From: Avibacterium sp. 20-132
GTDB taxonomy: Bacteria; Pseudomonadota; Gammaproteobacteria; Enterobacterales; Pasteurellaceae
DNA: 64,000 nucleotides
Reading direction: 5' to 3'
Assembly: GCF_023611925.1 (NCBI RefSeq)
Contig: NZ_CP091456.1
Location: 2,150,001 to 2,214,000 of the forward strand
A program made the translations under genes and the position numbers. Every line of letters starts with the position of its first letter. The first letter of the stretch is position 1. Positions 38,361-46,913 of the stretch are shown here, one piece after another. The notes under the pieces were generated by a model. It saw nothing but the letters and a program-made list of their open reading frames with translations, was not told where the DNA came from and made no database searches.

Positions 38361-40304
38361 ATGGATAGCCAAACTGTCATCAACGCGTTTGCTGAAAATG
38401 GAGTATTAAGTCAGCACATTAAAGGATTTCGCCCGCGTGCCGAACAATTAGAAATGGCGCAAGCCGTGTCGGAGGCGATTTCGCACAAGCAAGCGCTTGT
38501 GGTGGAAGCGGGGACTGGCACGGGGAAAACCTTTGCGTATTTAGTGCCTGCGTTACTTGCCGGCAAGAAAACCATTATTTCCACGGGTTCAAAAAATTTA
38601 CAAGATCAATTATTTAATCGTGATCTTCCGGCTATAAAAAAAGCGTTGCGCTACACAGGGAAAATCGCGTTATTAAAAGGGCGAGCCAATTATCTTTGCC
38701 TTGAGCGTTTAGATCAGCTTATTGCACAAGGTGTGTTAGGGGATCGCACCGTATTAGCGGATCTTGCTAAAGTGCGAAAATGGAATAATGCCACCAAAAC
38801 GGGGGATTTAAGCGAATGTGTGGAGATTGCGGAAGATAGCCCGATTTTGCCCCAGCTCACCAGTACTACCGAAAGTTGCCTAGGTTCAGATTGCCCTAAT
38901 TATGCGGATTGCTATGTGGCAGTCGCTCGCAAAAAAGCATTAAATGCAGATTTAGTGGTGGTGAACCATCATTTGTTTTTTGCAGATATGGCGGTAAAAG
39001 AAAGTGGCTTCGGTGAGCTTATTCCCAATGCGCAAGCCATTATTTTTGATGAAGCCCACCAAATAGCTGATGTGGCGAGCCAATATTTCGGCATATCTCT
39101 CACTTCACGTCAATTATTTGATTTATGCAAAGATGCCAATATTGTTTATCGTACAGAATTAAAAGATATGAAACAGCTTGGCGTGGCGGCTGAGACTTTA
39201 CTTAAAGTAGTGCAAGATTTTCGTCTATTATTGGGCGAAGGTAATCGGCGAGGAAATTGGCGAGAGTTATATGCACAACATTCAATGCATTCAGCAGATA
39301 AAAGTGCGGTGCAAAAATGCGTAGAATTATTGCAAGAGAAATTGGCCTTTTTATCCGACGTAGTGAAGCTTTCTCTCGGGCGTTCACAAACTCTAGATAG
39401 CATTTTTGAACGTATTGCCAGTATTCAGTTGGTGTTAAAACGCCTGCAAGAAACTCATTTAGTGGGCTATTGTTATTGGTATGAAACAATGGGGCGTGGC
39501 TTTGGCTTGCATATCACACCGCTCACTGTTGCTGATAAATTTGGTGAACAGATCAGTAAAAAAGAGGCGGCTTGGGTTTTCACCTCTGCCACCCTTGAAG
39601 TTGGGGGCAATTTTCAGCATTTTTGTCAGCGCTTGGGGATTGAAAATGCGGTGCAGAAAATTTTGCCTAGCCCCTTTAATTATCCTGAGCAAGCCTTATT
39701 ATGCGTGCCACGGTTCCTGCCTGCATTGAACCAATCTCAGACACAAACGCAGTTAGGGCAAATGTTATTACCGATCATCGAAAAAAATCAGGGACGCTGT
39801 TTTGTCCTTTGCACCTCTTATTCTATGATGCGTGGACTGGCAGATTTTTTCCGCGAGCACAGTGATTTAACAGTTTTACTACAAGGGGAAACGGCAAAAA
39901 GTCAATTATTAGCACAGTTTACCACCCAATCTCACGCGGTGCTGGTAGCAACCTCAAGTTTTTGGGAAGGTGTAGATGTCCGTGGCGATGCCCTTTCTTT
40001 AGTGATTATTGATAAATTACCTTTTACCGCACCAGATGAGCCTTTACTTAAAGCACGAATGGAAGATTGTCGCTTACAGGGTAAAGATCCCTTTAATGAG
40101 ATTCAAATTCCTGAGGCAGTCATCACCTTAAAACAAGGTGTTGGGCGGTTGATCCGTGATGTAACAGACCGAGGGGCGGTGATTATTTGTGATAGCCGTT
40201 TGGTGATGCGTACCTACGGCGAAACCTTTTTAAAAAGTTTACCAAACGCAACGCGAACCCGAGATTTAAACAACGTAATTCAATTTTTAACAGAGAAAAA
40301 ATAA
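38361..40304 (+). CDS. yoaA: ATP-dependent DNA helicase YoaA (DinG family)
   Basis: YoaA is a superfamily 2 helicase related to XPD and DinG, involved in DNA repair; in E. coli it partners with the polymerase chi subunit. The 647-residue protein has Walker A GTGTGKT (residues 51-57), four cysteines of an iron-sulphur cluster (LCLER, ESCLGSDC, ADCYV), DEAH in IFDEAHQ, and C-terminal motifs V-VI (SSFWEGVDVRG, QGVGRLIRD). tsaB overlaps its stop by one base. Confidence 0.95.
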   Translation: MDSQTVINAFAENGVLSQHIKGFRPRAEQLEMAQAVSEAISHKQALVVEAGTGTGKTFAYLVPALLAGKKTIISTGSKNLQDQLFNRDLPAIKKALRYTGKIALLKGRANYLCLERLDQLIAQGVLGDRTVLADLAKVRKWNNATKTGDLSECVEIAEDSPILPQLTSTTESCLGSDCPNYADCYVAVARKKALNADLVVVNHHLFFADMAVKESGFGELIPNAQAIIFDEAHQIADVASQYFGISLTSRQLFDLCKDANIVYRTELKDMKQLGVAAETLLKVVQDFRLLLGEGNRRGNWRELYAQHSMHSADKSAVQKCVELLQEKLAFLSDVVKLSLGRSQTLDSIFERIASIQLVLKRLQETHLVGYCYWYETMGRGFGLHITPLTVADKFGEQISKKEAAWVFTSATLEVGGNFQHFCQRLGIENAVQKILPSPFNYPEQALLCVPRFLPALNQSQTQTQLGQMLLPIIEKNQGRCFVLCTSYSMMRGLADFFREHSDLTVLLQGETAKSQLLAQFTTQSHAVLVATSSFWEGVDVRGDALSLVIIDKLPFTAPDEPLLKARMEDCRLQGKDPFNEIQIPEAVITLKQGVGRLIRDVTDRGAVIICDSRLVMRTYGETFLKSLPNATRTRDLNNVIQFLTEKK

Positions 40305-41017
40305 TGACAACTTTACTCGCTTTAGATACCTCTACGGAGGCGTGTTCCGTCGCCTTATGGCACAAAGGAGAAATAACGCATTTAGATGAATTGGCACAAC
40401 GCACCCATACAAAACGTATTTTGCCAATGGTTGATGAAATTTTAAACCAGTCTGGTATTACGCTCAATCAAGTGGATGCATTAGTTTTCGGGCGTGGGCC
40501 GGGCAGTTTTACCGGCGTGCGTGTCGGCGCAGGAATTGCACAAGGTTTAGCATTAGGGGCTGATTTGCCAGTGATTCCTATTTCTAATCTGACGACAATG
40601 GCTCAGCAAGCGTATGAACAATATGGCACGACGCAAGTCCTCTGTGCCATTGATGCAAGAATGAATGAGGTGTATTTCAGCCAACTGAATGCAGAACAAG
40701 TGCGCTTGGATTCTCATCAATTTTTACAATGGAATGAGGTGGTAGCCGAACAGGTGTGTTCAGCGCAACAGGTACTCGCCCTTGCACAACAGGGACAAGG
40801 CGAGTGGCGTAAAGTTGGCACAGGCTGGAGGGCTTATGAAGCACTTTCGCAGCTTGACTGGGCAACAGCGTCAGACATTCTTTTACCTTCCGCTAAAGCA
40901 ATGCTACCGTTGGCATTGCCTTATTACTGGCAAAAACAATGGATAAGTGCGGTGGAAATTGAACCCGTTTATTTACGCAATGAAGTCACTTGGAAAAAGT
41001 TGCCGGGGCGTGAATAA
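40304..41017 (+). CDS. tsaB: tRNA threonylcarbamoyladenosine biosynthesis protein TsaB
   Basis: TsaB is the partner of TsaD in making t6A37 in ANN-decoding tRNAs. The 237-residue protein has the ASKHA-fold start LLALDTSTEACSVAL and the FGRGPGSFTGVR block near residue 63. Its start overlaps yoaA's stop (TAATG). fadD follows after 74 nt, the same neighbourhood as in E. coli (yoaA-tsaB-yeaY-fadD). Confidence 0.95.
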   Translation: MTTLLALDTSTEACSVALWHKGEITHLDELAQRTHTKRILPMVDEILNQSGITLNQVDALVFGRGPGSFTGVRVGAGIAQGLALGADLPVIPISNLTTMAQQAYEQYGTTQVLCAIDARMNEVYFSQLNAEQVRLDSHQFLQWNEVVAEQVCSAQQVLALAQQGQGEWRKVGTGWRAYEALSQLDWATASDILLPSAKAMLPLALPYYWQKQWISAVEIEPVYLRNEVTWKKLPGRE

Positions 41018-41091
41018 CGCATCAGGATTTGGCACATTCGCGAGCGAGTGATAAAATCCACAAGATTTAATAAAAATAATAAGGATAACAA

Positions 41092-42780
41092 ATGGAAAAG
41101 CCTTGGTTTATCAATTATCCAGAGGGGGCAGAAAGGGAACTGGATACCTCCGCTTATGAAAACATCTTAGATATGTTTGATAAAGCCGTGAGAGAACATC
41201 CTGATCGTGCCGCTTATATTAATATGGGGCAAGTGCTGACCTTTCGTAAATTAGAAGAGCGTAGCCGTGCCTTTGCTGCTTATTTACAAAATGAATTGAA
41301 GTTACAACAAGGCGATCCCGTGGCGTTAATGATGCCTAATTTATTGCAGTATCCTATTGCCTTATTCGGCATACTACGCGCGGGAATGATTGTCGTCAAT
41401 GTGAATCCGCTTTACACCCCAAGAGAACTTGAACATCAGCTGCAAGACAGCGGTGCCAAAGCCATTGTGGTGGTATCGAATTTTGCCTCAACCCTTGAAA
41501 AAGTGGTGTTCAATACCGCGGTTAAACACGTTATTTTAACCCGAATGGGCGATCAGCTTTCTTTTGGCAAACGAACATTGGTGAATTTTGTGGTGAAATA
41601 CATTAAAAAGCTCGTGCCAAAATATAAACTTCCTCACGCCGTTACTTTCCGTGAAGTGCTTGCCGTTGGCAAATATCGCCAATATGTTCGCCCTAATTTA
41701 ACACGCAATGATCTTGCCTTTTTACAATATACAGGGGGAACAACAGGCGTTGCGAAAGGGGCAATGCTTTCTCATCATAATATTATTACCAATGTATTTC
41801 AGGCAAAATGGATTGCTTATCCTTTTGTTGGCGATCATACCCGTGAACGAAAAGCGATCTTGGCATTACCGCTGTATCACGTTTTTGCCCTGACGGTGAA
41901 CTGTTTATTGTTTATTGAATTGGGTGTTACAGCAATTCTGATCACCAATCCACGTGATATTGAAGGTTTTGTAAAAGAGCTGAAAAAACATCGCTTTGTG
42001 GCGATTACAGGGGTGAACACCTTATTTAATGCCTTATTAAATAATGAGAATTTCAAAGAAATTGATTTTTCACAACTTAAACTTTCTGTGGGTGGCGGAA
42101 TGGCAATTCAGCAATCTGTCGCAACACGTTGGCACGAAACCACAGGTTGTAGCATTATTGAAGGTTATGGTATGACAGAATGTTCACCACTGATTGCTGC
42201 TTGCCCAATAAATGTGGTGAAACACAATGGCACTATTGGGGTTCCTGTTCCCAATACGGACATTAAAATTATCAAAGACAATGGCGAACAAGCGCAACTT
42301 GGCGAGCCGGGTGAGCTTTGGGTGAAAGGTGATCAAGTGATGCAAGGTTATTGGAAACGCCCAGAAGCAACCGCTGAAGTACTGAAAGATGGCTGGCTTG
42401 CAACGGGAGATATTGTGGTGATGGACGACTCTTACAGCTTGCGTATTGTCGATCGTAAAAAAGATATGATCATCGTTTCGGGATTTAATGTCTATCCAAA
42501 CGAAATTGAAGATGTGATTATGCTCAATTATAAAGTCGCGGAAGTGGTTGCAATTGGCGTGCCACACGAAGTATCAGGCGAAACAATTAAGGTGTTTGTG
42601 GTGAAAAAAGATGAAAGCCTCACACGTGATGAGCTACGCCAACATTGCAGACAGCATCTTACAGGATATAAAATCCCGAAAGATATTGAGTTTAGAGATG
42701 AGTTACCGAAATCCAATGTTGGTAAAATTCTCCGCCGTGTGTTACGCGATGAAGAATTAGCGAAGCGTCCATCGCATTAA
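41092..42780 (+). CDS. fadD: Long-chain fatty-acid-CoA ligase
   Basis: FadD activates long-chain fatty acids to acyl-CoA via an acyl-adenylate. The 562-residue product has the AMP-binding motif [16 protein letters not shown] (near residue 213), [10 protein letters not shown] (near residue 359) and the FACS signature [24 protein letters not shown] hairpin follows. In Pasteurellaceae this enzyme serves mainly phospholipid recycling because beta-oxidation is often absent (inference). Confidence 0.95.
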   Translation: MEKPWFINYPEGAERELDTSAYENILDMFDKAVREHPDRAAYINMGQVLTFRKLEERSRAFAAYLQNELKLQQGDPVALMMPNLLQYPIALFGILRAGMIVVNVNPLYTPRELEHQLQDSGAKAIVVVSNFASTLEKVVFNTAVKHVILTRMGDQLSFGKRTLVNFVVKYIKKLVPKYKLPHAVTFREVLAVGKYRQYVRPNLTRNDLAFLQYTGGTTGVAKGAMLSHHNIITNVFQAKWIAYPFVGDHTRERKAILALPLYHVFALTVNCLLFIELGVTAILITNPRDIEGFVKELKKHRFVAITGVNTLFNALLNNENFKEIDFSQLKLSVGGGMAIQQSVATRWHETTGCSIIEGYGMTECSPLIAACPINVVKHNGTIGVPVPNTDIKIIKDNGEQAQLGEPGELWVKGDQVMQGYWKRPEATAEVLKDGWLATGDIVVMDDSYSLRIVDRKKDMIIVSGFNVYPNEIEDVIMLNYKVAEVVAIGVPHEVSGETIKVFVVKKDESLTRDELRQHCRQHLTGYKIPKDIEFRDELPKSNVGKILRRVLRDEELAKRPSH

Positions 42781-42805
42781 TCGGTTTAAGCGATAAAAAT
42801 AAATC

Positions 42806-42829
42806 AAGGGCGGACAAAAAGTTCGCCTT
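42806..42829 (+). terminator. Hairpin after fadD
   Basis: AAGGGCGGAC pairs with GTTCGCCTT around an A-rich loop, followed by CATTTTAT. The stem has mismatches. Confidence 0.5.
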
Positions 42830-42918
42830 CATTTTATCTTCATTTGAAATAAAGCAATGCGTTAATGCCATTGCAGTATTTTTTATGAGATGTGATTAAA
42901 AATGAATGAAATAAGGTT

Positions 42919-44070
42919 ATGTCAGCAATAAAAAAAGAAATCAAAAATCCACCGCACTTTCAAATAATTACTTCAACATTGGCATTGGAGGAAGTTTGCC
43001 AACGCGCGAGAGAAAAATCTTACGTTGCATTGGACACCGAATTTATTCGTACCAGAACTTTTTATCCAAAGTTGGGGTTGATCCAACTTTATGATGGTGA
43101 GAAGGTAAGTCTGATCGATCCTTTAGTCATTGATGATTTTTCCGCTTTTATTACGTTGCTTGCAGATATCAATGTCATTAAAATTCTACACGCGAGTAAA
43201 GAAGATCTTGAGATTTTTTACCACTATTTCAAACAGTTACCTACACCATTAATCGACACACAGGTTGTAAGTCAATTTTTAGGTTTTGGTCATTCTATGG
43301 GATTTGCCAGTTTAATCTATCATTATTTTCAGTTAGAGCTAGATAAAGGCGCTTCACGCACAGATTGGCTCGCACGCCCATTATCCGATGTCCAATTACG
43401 CTATGCAGCAGCTGATGTTTGGTATCTCCTTCCTCTATATGAAAAAATGCAACAACATTTATTGCAAACACCGTGGCAAAGTGCGGTACAAAATGAATGT
43501 GAATTATTGTTAGAAAAAATTAGCAAACCAAGAGATCCTGAACGTGCTTATTTTGATATTCCCAATGCGTGGAAATTAAATGAACAAGCTTTAATGGCGT
43601 TAAAACTTCTTGCAAAATGGCGTTTAGAAGAAGCCATTAAACGTGATGTGGCGTTAAATTTTATTGTAAAAAGTGAACATTTGTGGCTTGTGGCGAAACA
43701 TCTTCCTAAGCATACTTCGGCATTACTTGATTTAGGATTATTGCCGATGGAAGTGCGAGTGAATGGTAAAAAAATGTTACAGCTTGTTGAGAAAGCAAAA
43801 CGCTCGCCTAAAGAAGCGTATCCCTCCCCCATTGTTCGTTTGGTTGATGAACCACGCTATCGCGCTGGATTAAAAATGTTGCAGCAAAAATTAAACGAAA
43901 TCACGCCAGCGGAGTTGCCTATAGAGACTATTTCAAGTAAACGAGGATTAGAAGGTTTAATGAAATGGTGCTGGATAAAACACCAAGATCCGAATGATTT
44001 ACCTGATTTATTAAAAGGATGGCGTAAAGAATTTGGTGAAATGTTGCTCAAATCTTTACAAAGTTTTTAA
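42919..44070 (+). CDS. rnd: Ribonuclease D
   Basis: RNase D is a 3'-5' exoribonuclease trimming tRNA precursors. The 383-residue protein has the DEDD exonuclease domain (ALDTEFIRTRTFYP near residue 38, ILHASKEDLEIFYH, YAAADVWYLLPLYE) and C-terminal HRDC domains. The metal-binding acidic residues are visible in these motifs. It follows fadD, as in E. coli. An uptake signal overlaps the start of the gene. Confidence 0.96.
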   Translation: MSAIKKEIKNPPHFQIITSTLALEEVCQRAREKSYVALDTEFIRTRTFYPKLGLIQLYDGEKVSLIDPLVIDDFSAFITLLADINVIKILHASKEDLEIFYHYFKQLPTPLIDTQVVSQFLGFGHSMGFASLIYHYFQLELDKGASRTDWLARPLSDVQLRYAAADVWYLLPLYEKMQQHLLQTPWQSAVQNECELLLEKISKPRDPERAYFDIPNAWKLNEQALMALKLLAKWRLEEAIKRDVALNFIVKSEHLWLVAKHLPKHTSALLDLGLLPMEVRVNGKKMLQLVEKAKRSPKEAYPSPIVRLVDEPRYRAGLKMLQQKLNEITPAELPIETISSKRGLEGLMKWCWIKHQDPNDLPDLLKGWRKEFGEMLLKSLQSF

Positions 44071-44187
44071 TTATATTGCTTGGCAATTTCTTAGTATAGG
44101 GATTAGAATAGCGTTCTCTCAATGAGAATAATCCTATAGTTAAACTTTTTAGCTATATTAGTTATTTATTATGTAAAGGAAAATACA

Positions 44188-44667
44188 ATGAATAAAATCA
44201 TTAAATTAGGTACAGCAGTGCTTTTCGCTCTTTTTATTGCAGCTTGTAATAAGGCTGATCCCGCAGCAGATTATCAAAAATTAGTGGAATGGAGTTTAGC
44301 GAATCAACAAAGTCAAGTTGCTTTTCAACAAGAATATATGGAAAAATTATCTTCCGGTGATGAAAAACAAATTGCTGAGGCAATGAATGCATTAAGTGCA
44401 AGAAATGCAGAAGTGCAAAAGAGCTTGAATACGTTAGATATTAAAAGTGCTGAAATCGAACAGTTAAAAGATAAAATGCAATCTGTGTTAACATTAACCT
44501 CAGAGCTTGCAAAAGATGGCTTAGCATTAATGAATAATGCGTCAGAAGAAGCGACAAAAGCGATTCAAGCAAAAACGGAAAAAACAACAGCTGCAACGGA
44601 AGAATTGAAAAAACTTCAAGACGAAATGGCAGCAAAATATGGTAAAAAAGCTGATCAACCGAAGTAA
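44188..44667 (+). CDS. Predicted lipoprotein of unknown function
   Basis: A 159-residue protein with a lipoprotein signal (MNKIIKLGTAVLFALFIAAC, lipidated Cys20) and a long alpha-helical, coiled-coil-prone body rich in Glu, Lys, Gln and Ala, ending in a lysine-rich tail. Such proteins are often small periplasmic or outer-membrane lipoproteins; no function is recognised. A Shine-Dalgarno AAGGA precedes the ATG. A hairpin follows about 70 nt downstream. Confidence 0.85.
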   Translation: MNKIIKLGTAVLFALFIAACNKADPAADYQKLVEWSLANQQSQVAFQQEYMEKLSSGDEKQIAEAMNALSARNAEVQKSLNTLDIKSAEIEQLKDKMQSVLTLTSELAKDGLALMNNASEEATKAIQAKTEKTTAATEELKKLQDEMAAKYGKKADQPK

Positions 44668-44739
44668 TTCCTATGTTTTGATCGTTTTACTAAGACTGAT
44701 CTGAATCCCAAAATTTGGGTGGTTTAGTTTTGAGCTTTT

Positions 44740-44782
44740 AAGGACTGAATTCCGTACATAGTAGGGCAGTCCTTTTTGTTTT
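44740..44782 (+). terminator. Terminator after the lipoprotein gene
   Basis: AAGGACTG at 44740 and CAGTCCTT at 44767 form an 8-bp stem with a 19-nt loop, then TTTGTTTTTC. A smaller hairpin (CCCAAA-A-TTTGGG, 44707-44719) lies upstream. Confidence 0.75.
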
Positions 44783-44831
44783 TCAATTTAAAAGAATACT
44801 ATGTTGTTGTCGAGTAGTAAGTTTCTCTTAT

Positions 44832-44921
44832 TTTGATTTTAATCGGTTATGCCACGTTTTTTAACTGGCTGTGCGATACGTTAAAATCAAACTACAAGAA
44901 GTTGCTTATTTAGCCAGTTAA
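44832..44921. other. Interleaved inverted repeats (A-B-A'-B')
   Basis: Repeat A TTTGATTTTAA (44832-44842) is complementary to 44881-44891 (11 of 11), and repeat B TTAACTGGCT (44861-44870) is complementary to 44912-44921 (10 of 10). B lies inside the A pair and A' lies inside the B pair, the order of an H-type pseudoknot. It lies upstream of the ffs promoter. The role is unknown. Confidence 0.6.
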
Positions 44922-44943
44922 TACAAAAATAATAATGAAAAAT

Positions 44944-44972
44944 TTGCAATTCTATAGGGCTTGGGGCATAAT
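44944..44972 (+). promoter_or_regulatory. Sigma-70 promoter of ffs
   Basis: -35 TTGCAA (44944-44949), 17-nt spacer and -10 CATAAT (44967-44972). The GC-rich bases after it (GCGAGCG) resemble a stringently controlled discriminator. Transcription would start near 44979, about 30 nt before the mature RNA. Confidence 0.7.
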
Positions 44973-45008
44973 GCGAGCGTTCTGTTGCTGTTTAGTGGCA
45001 GATGTAAT

Positions 45009-45118
45009 GGAAACCTTCTCGGTTCCTCGCAACGAGGTCTGGTTTACTCGGTCAGGTTCGGAAGAAAGCAGCCAAAGTCGGATTTTTCGTGTGCCGAGAT
45101 CAAGCTGGGAAGGTTTCC
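45009..45118 (+). ncRNA. ffs: Signal recognition particle 4.5S RNA
   Basis: The conserved bacterial 4.5S RNA core is present: GGTCAGGTTCGGAAG, AAGCAGCCAAAG and the GTGTGCCGAGA strand, forming the Ffh-binding domain. The end stem is GGAAACCTTC at 45009-45018 with GAAGGTTTCC at 45109-45118. A T-rich stretch follows as terminator. The ends are estimated by pairing; a 5' leader probably requires RNase P, as in E. coli. Two reading frames crossing this region are rejected. Confidence 0.95.
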
Positions 45119-45182
45119 GCCCAGATTTTCTTTTTTCGAGATTTTCCAGTTTCTCAATCCTTATTTAAAGCTTTCTACTTAG

Positions 45183-46913
45183 TTAAATTCTTTCCACTAA
45201 TTGTTTGAAAAAGCCGTTTTCTTTTGCCATTAAGGTTTGATAATTGCCTTGTTCAATTAATTTTCCTTCATCTATAATGCAAAGATGATCAAACTGCTCA
45301 ATAGCAGTAAGACGATGGGTTACCATAATCAAGGTTTTATTTTGGCAATGGGTTAGGATTAAGCGCAGAATTTGACGTTCTGTTTCACGATCTAACCCTT
45401 CTGTTGGCTCATCAAGTAATAGAATAGGGGCTTGATTGAGCAAAATACGCGCTAAGCCTAAGCGACGCTGTTCTCCGCCAGAAAGAGGACGCCCTCCATC
45501 ACCTAGCCAGAGATCTAAACCTTGTTCTTGCTCGACTAATTTGCCTAAGCCCACTTGGTTTAGCACTTCAATCATTGTGGTATCTTGCAGGGGGTGTTGA
45601 TTCGCCAATTGAAGATTATTGCGTAAGGTATCACTAAAAACGTGTACACGTTGGGTGAGAAAGCACATTTGTTCACGTAAATGGCGCTCTGTGTAGTCTG
45701 TGATAGGTTGATTGGCGAGAAAAATATTCCCTTGATTCGGATCATAATTACGCACCAGAAGCTGTAACAGGGTAGATTTACCACTGCCGGTTTTACCCAG
45801 AATAGCCACTTTTTGCCCTTGTGGAATAGTTAGCGTGATGTTTTCTAGCGCAGGGTCTTGGCGTTCAGGATAGGTGAAATTCACTTGCTGAATAGACAGA
45901 TCAAGTGCGGTGTGTTTTTCCACCGTTTTTTCTCCACTAAATTGCACCAGTGGCGTTTGTTCGGTGATCTCAGTAACGCGTTCAGCAGAAGCGATAATTT
46001 GCCCTATATGCAAAAATGCAGAACCCAAAGGCATTAAAATCTCAAAAGCTGCCAGGGCAGCAAGGGCAAATAAAGCAATAATTGCAGGACTATATCGGTC
46101 ATTGCCAAAATCAGCATTAGCGGCAAACCATAAGGTAAGGGTAAGCAAAATCCCATTCGCCAAAAGCATAAGTGCGGTGGAAAATCCGCTTAAATTTGCT
46201 TCTTTCTGTTGAAAACCTTGCCACTGTTGTTCTGTTTCATCTAGCTTTTGTTTGAGTGGTTTTTCTGCATTAAACAGCAATAATTCCGCTTGAGATTGGA
46301 TATATTCCACAAATCGCGTGCGGTAAGTCGCGCGTGCGCGAGTGAGTTTATGCCCAAATGTTTTCCCTAAATAATAAAAAATGGTTGGCACAAGCAGAGC
46401 CAGTGTGATGAGAACAGTGGCAAAAAATAGCGCAAGTGAGAGGTTAAAAAAGCTCAGTCCCACAGTGAGCAAGCCAATCACCACAAAAGCGGTGATAAAA
46501 GGGGCGAGTAGGCGAAGATAAAGGCTATCCAAGGTATCTACATCTGCCACTAAACGGTTTAACAAATCACTGTTGCGATAGCGATTTAGTACAGCTGGGC
46601 TAAGAGGGATGATCTTTTGAAATACTTGCACACGTAATTTGGCAAGGATTCTAAATGTAGCGTCGTGGGTAACGATTTTTTCAAAATAACGGGCGACAGT
46701 GCGACCAATCGCTAAGCCTCGGACACTAGCGGACGGATAGAAAAAATTAAATAATGTACCAATGCCAGCCAATGCGGTGGCTGCCAAAAACCAGCCTGAA
46801 ACCGTTAATAAGCCAATGCTGGCGGCAAGTCCTGTGATCATCAGGATTAAGCCTAAAAATAAGACAAATTTGGCGTGCTTAAATAAACGTAAAAATGGTA
46901 AAAGTGTACGCAT
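45183..46913 (-). CDS. cydC: Heterodimeric thiol/haem ABC transporter, subunit CydC
   Basis: CydC with CydD forms an inner-membrane ABC transporter needed for cytochrome bd assembly; reported substrates are glutathione/cysteine, and haem binding has been described. The 576-residue product has six N-terminal membrane helices and an ATPase with Walker A GKTGSGKST (near residue 372), signature LSGGEQRR and LLLDEPTEGLD. It overlaps cydD by one base (TAATG), and is the second gene of the unit. Confidence 0.95.
   Translation of the reverse strand: MRTLLPFLRLFKHAKFVLFLGLILMITGLAASIGLLTVSGWFLAATALAGIGTLFNFFYPSASVRGLAIGRTVARYFEKIVTHDATFRILAKLRVQVFQKIIPLSPAVLNRYRNSDLLNRLVADVDTLDSLYLRLLAPFITAFVVIGLLTVGLSFFNLSLALFFATVLITLALLVPTIFYYLGKTFGHKLTRARATYRTRFVEYIQSQAELLLFNAEKPLKQKLDETEQQWQGFQQKEANLSGFSTALMLLANGILLTLTLWFAANADFGNDRYSPAIIALFALAALAAFEILMPLGSAFLHIGQIIASAERVTEITEQTPLVQFSGEKTVEKHTALDLSIQQVNFTYPERQDPALENITLTIPQGQKVAILGKTGSGKSTLLQLLVRNYDPNQGNIFLANQPITDYTERHLREQMCFLTQRVHVFSDTLRNNLQLANQHPLQDTTMIEVLNQVGLGKLVEQEQGLDLWLGDGGRPLSGGEQRRLGLARILLNQAPILLLDEPTEGLDRETERQILRLILTHCQNKTLIMVTHRLTAIEQFDHLCIIDEGKLIEQGNYQTLMAKENGFFKQLVERI

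Noticed and set aside
44935..45182. Two overlapping frames of 77 and 73 codons
   Set aside because: They cross the ffs promoter and 4.5S RNA gene.
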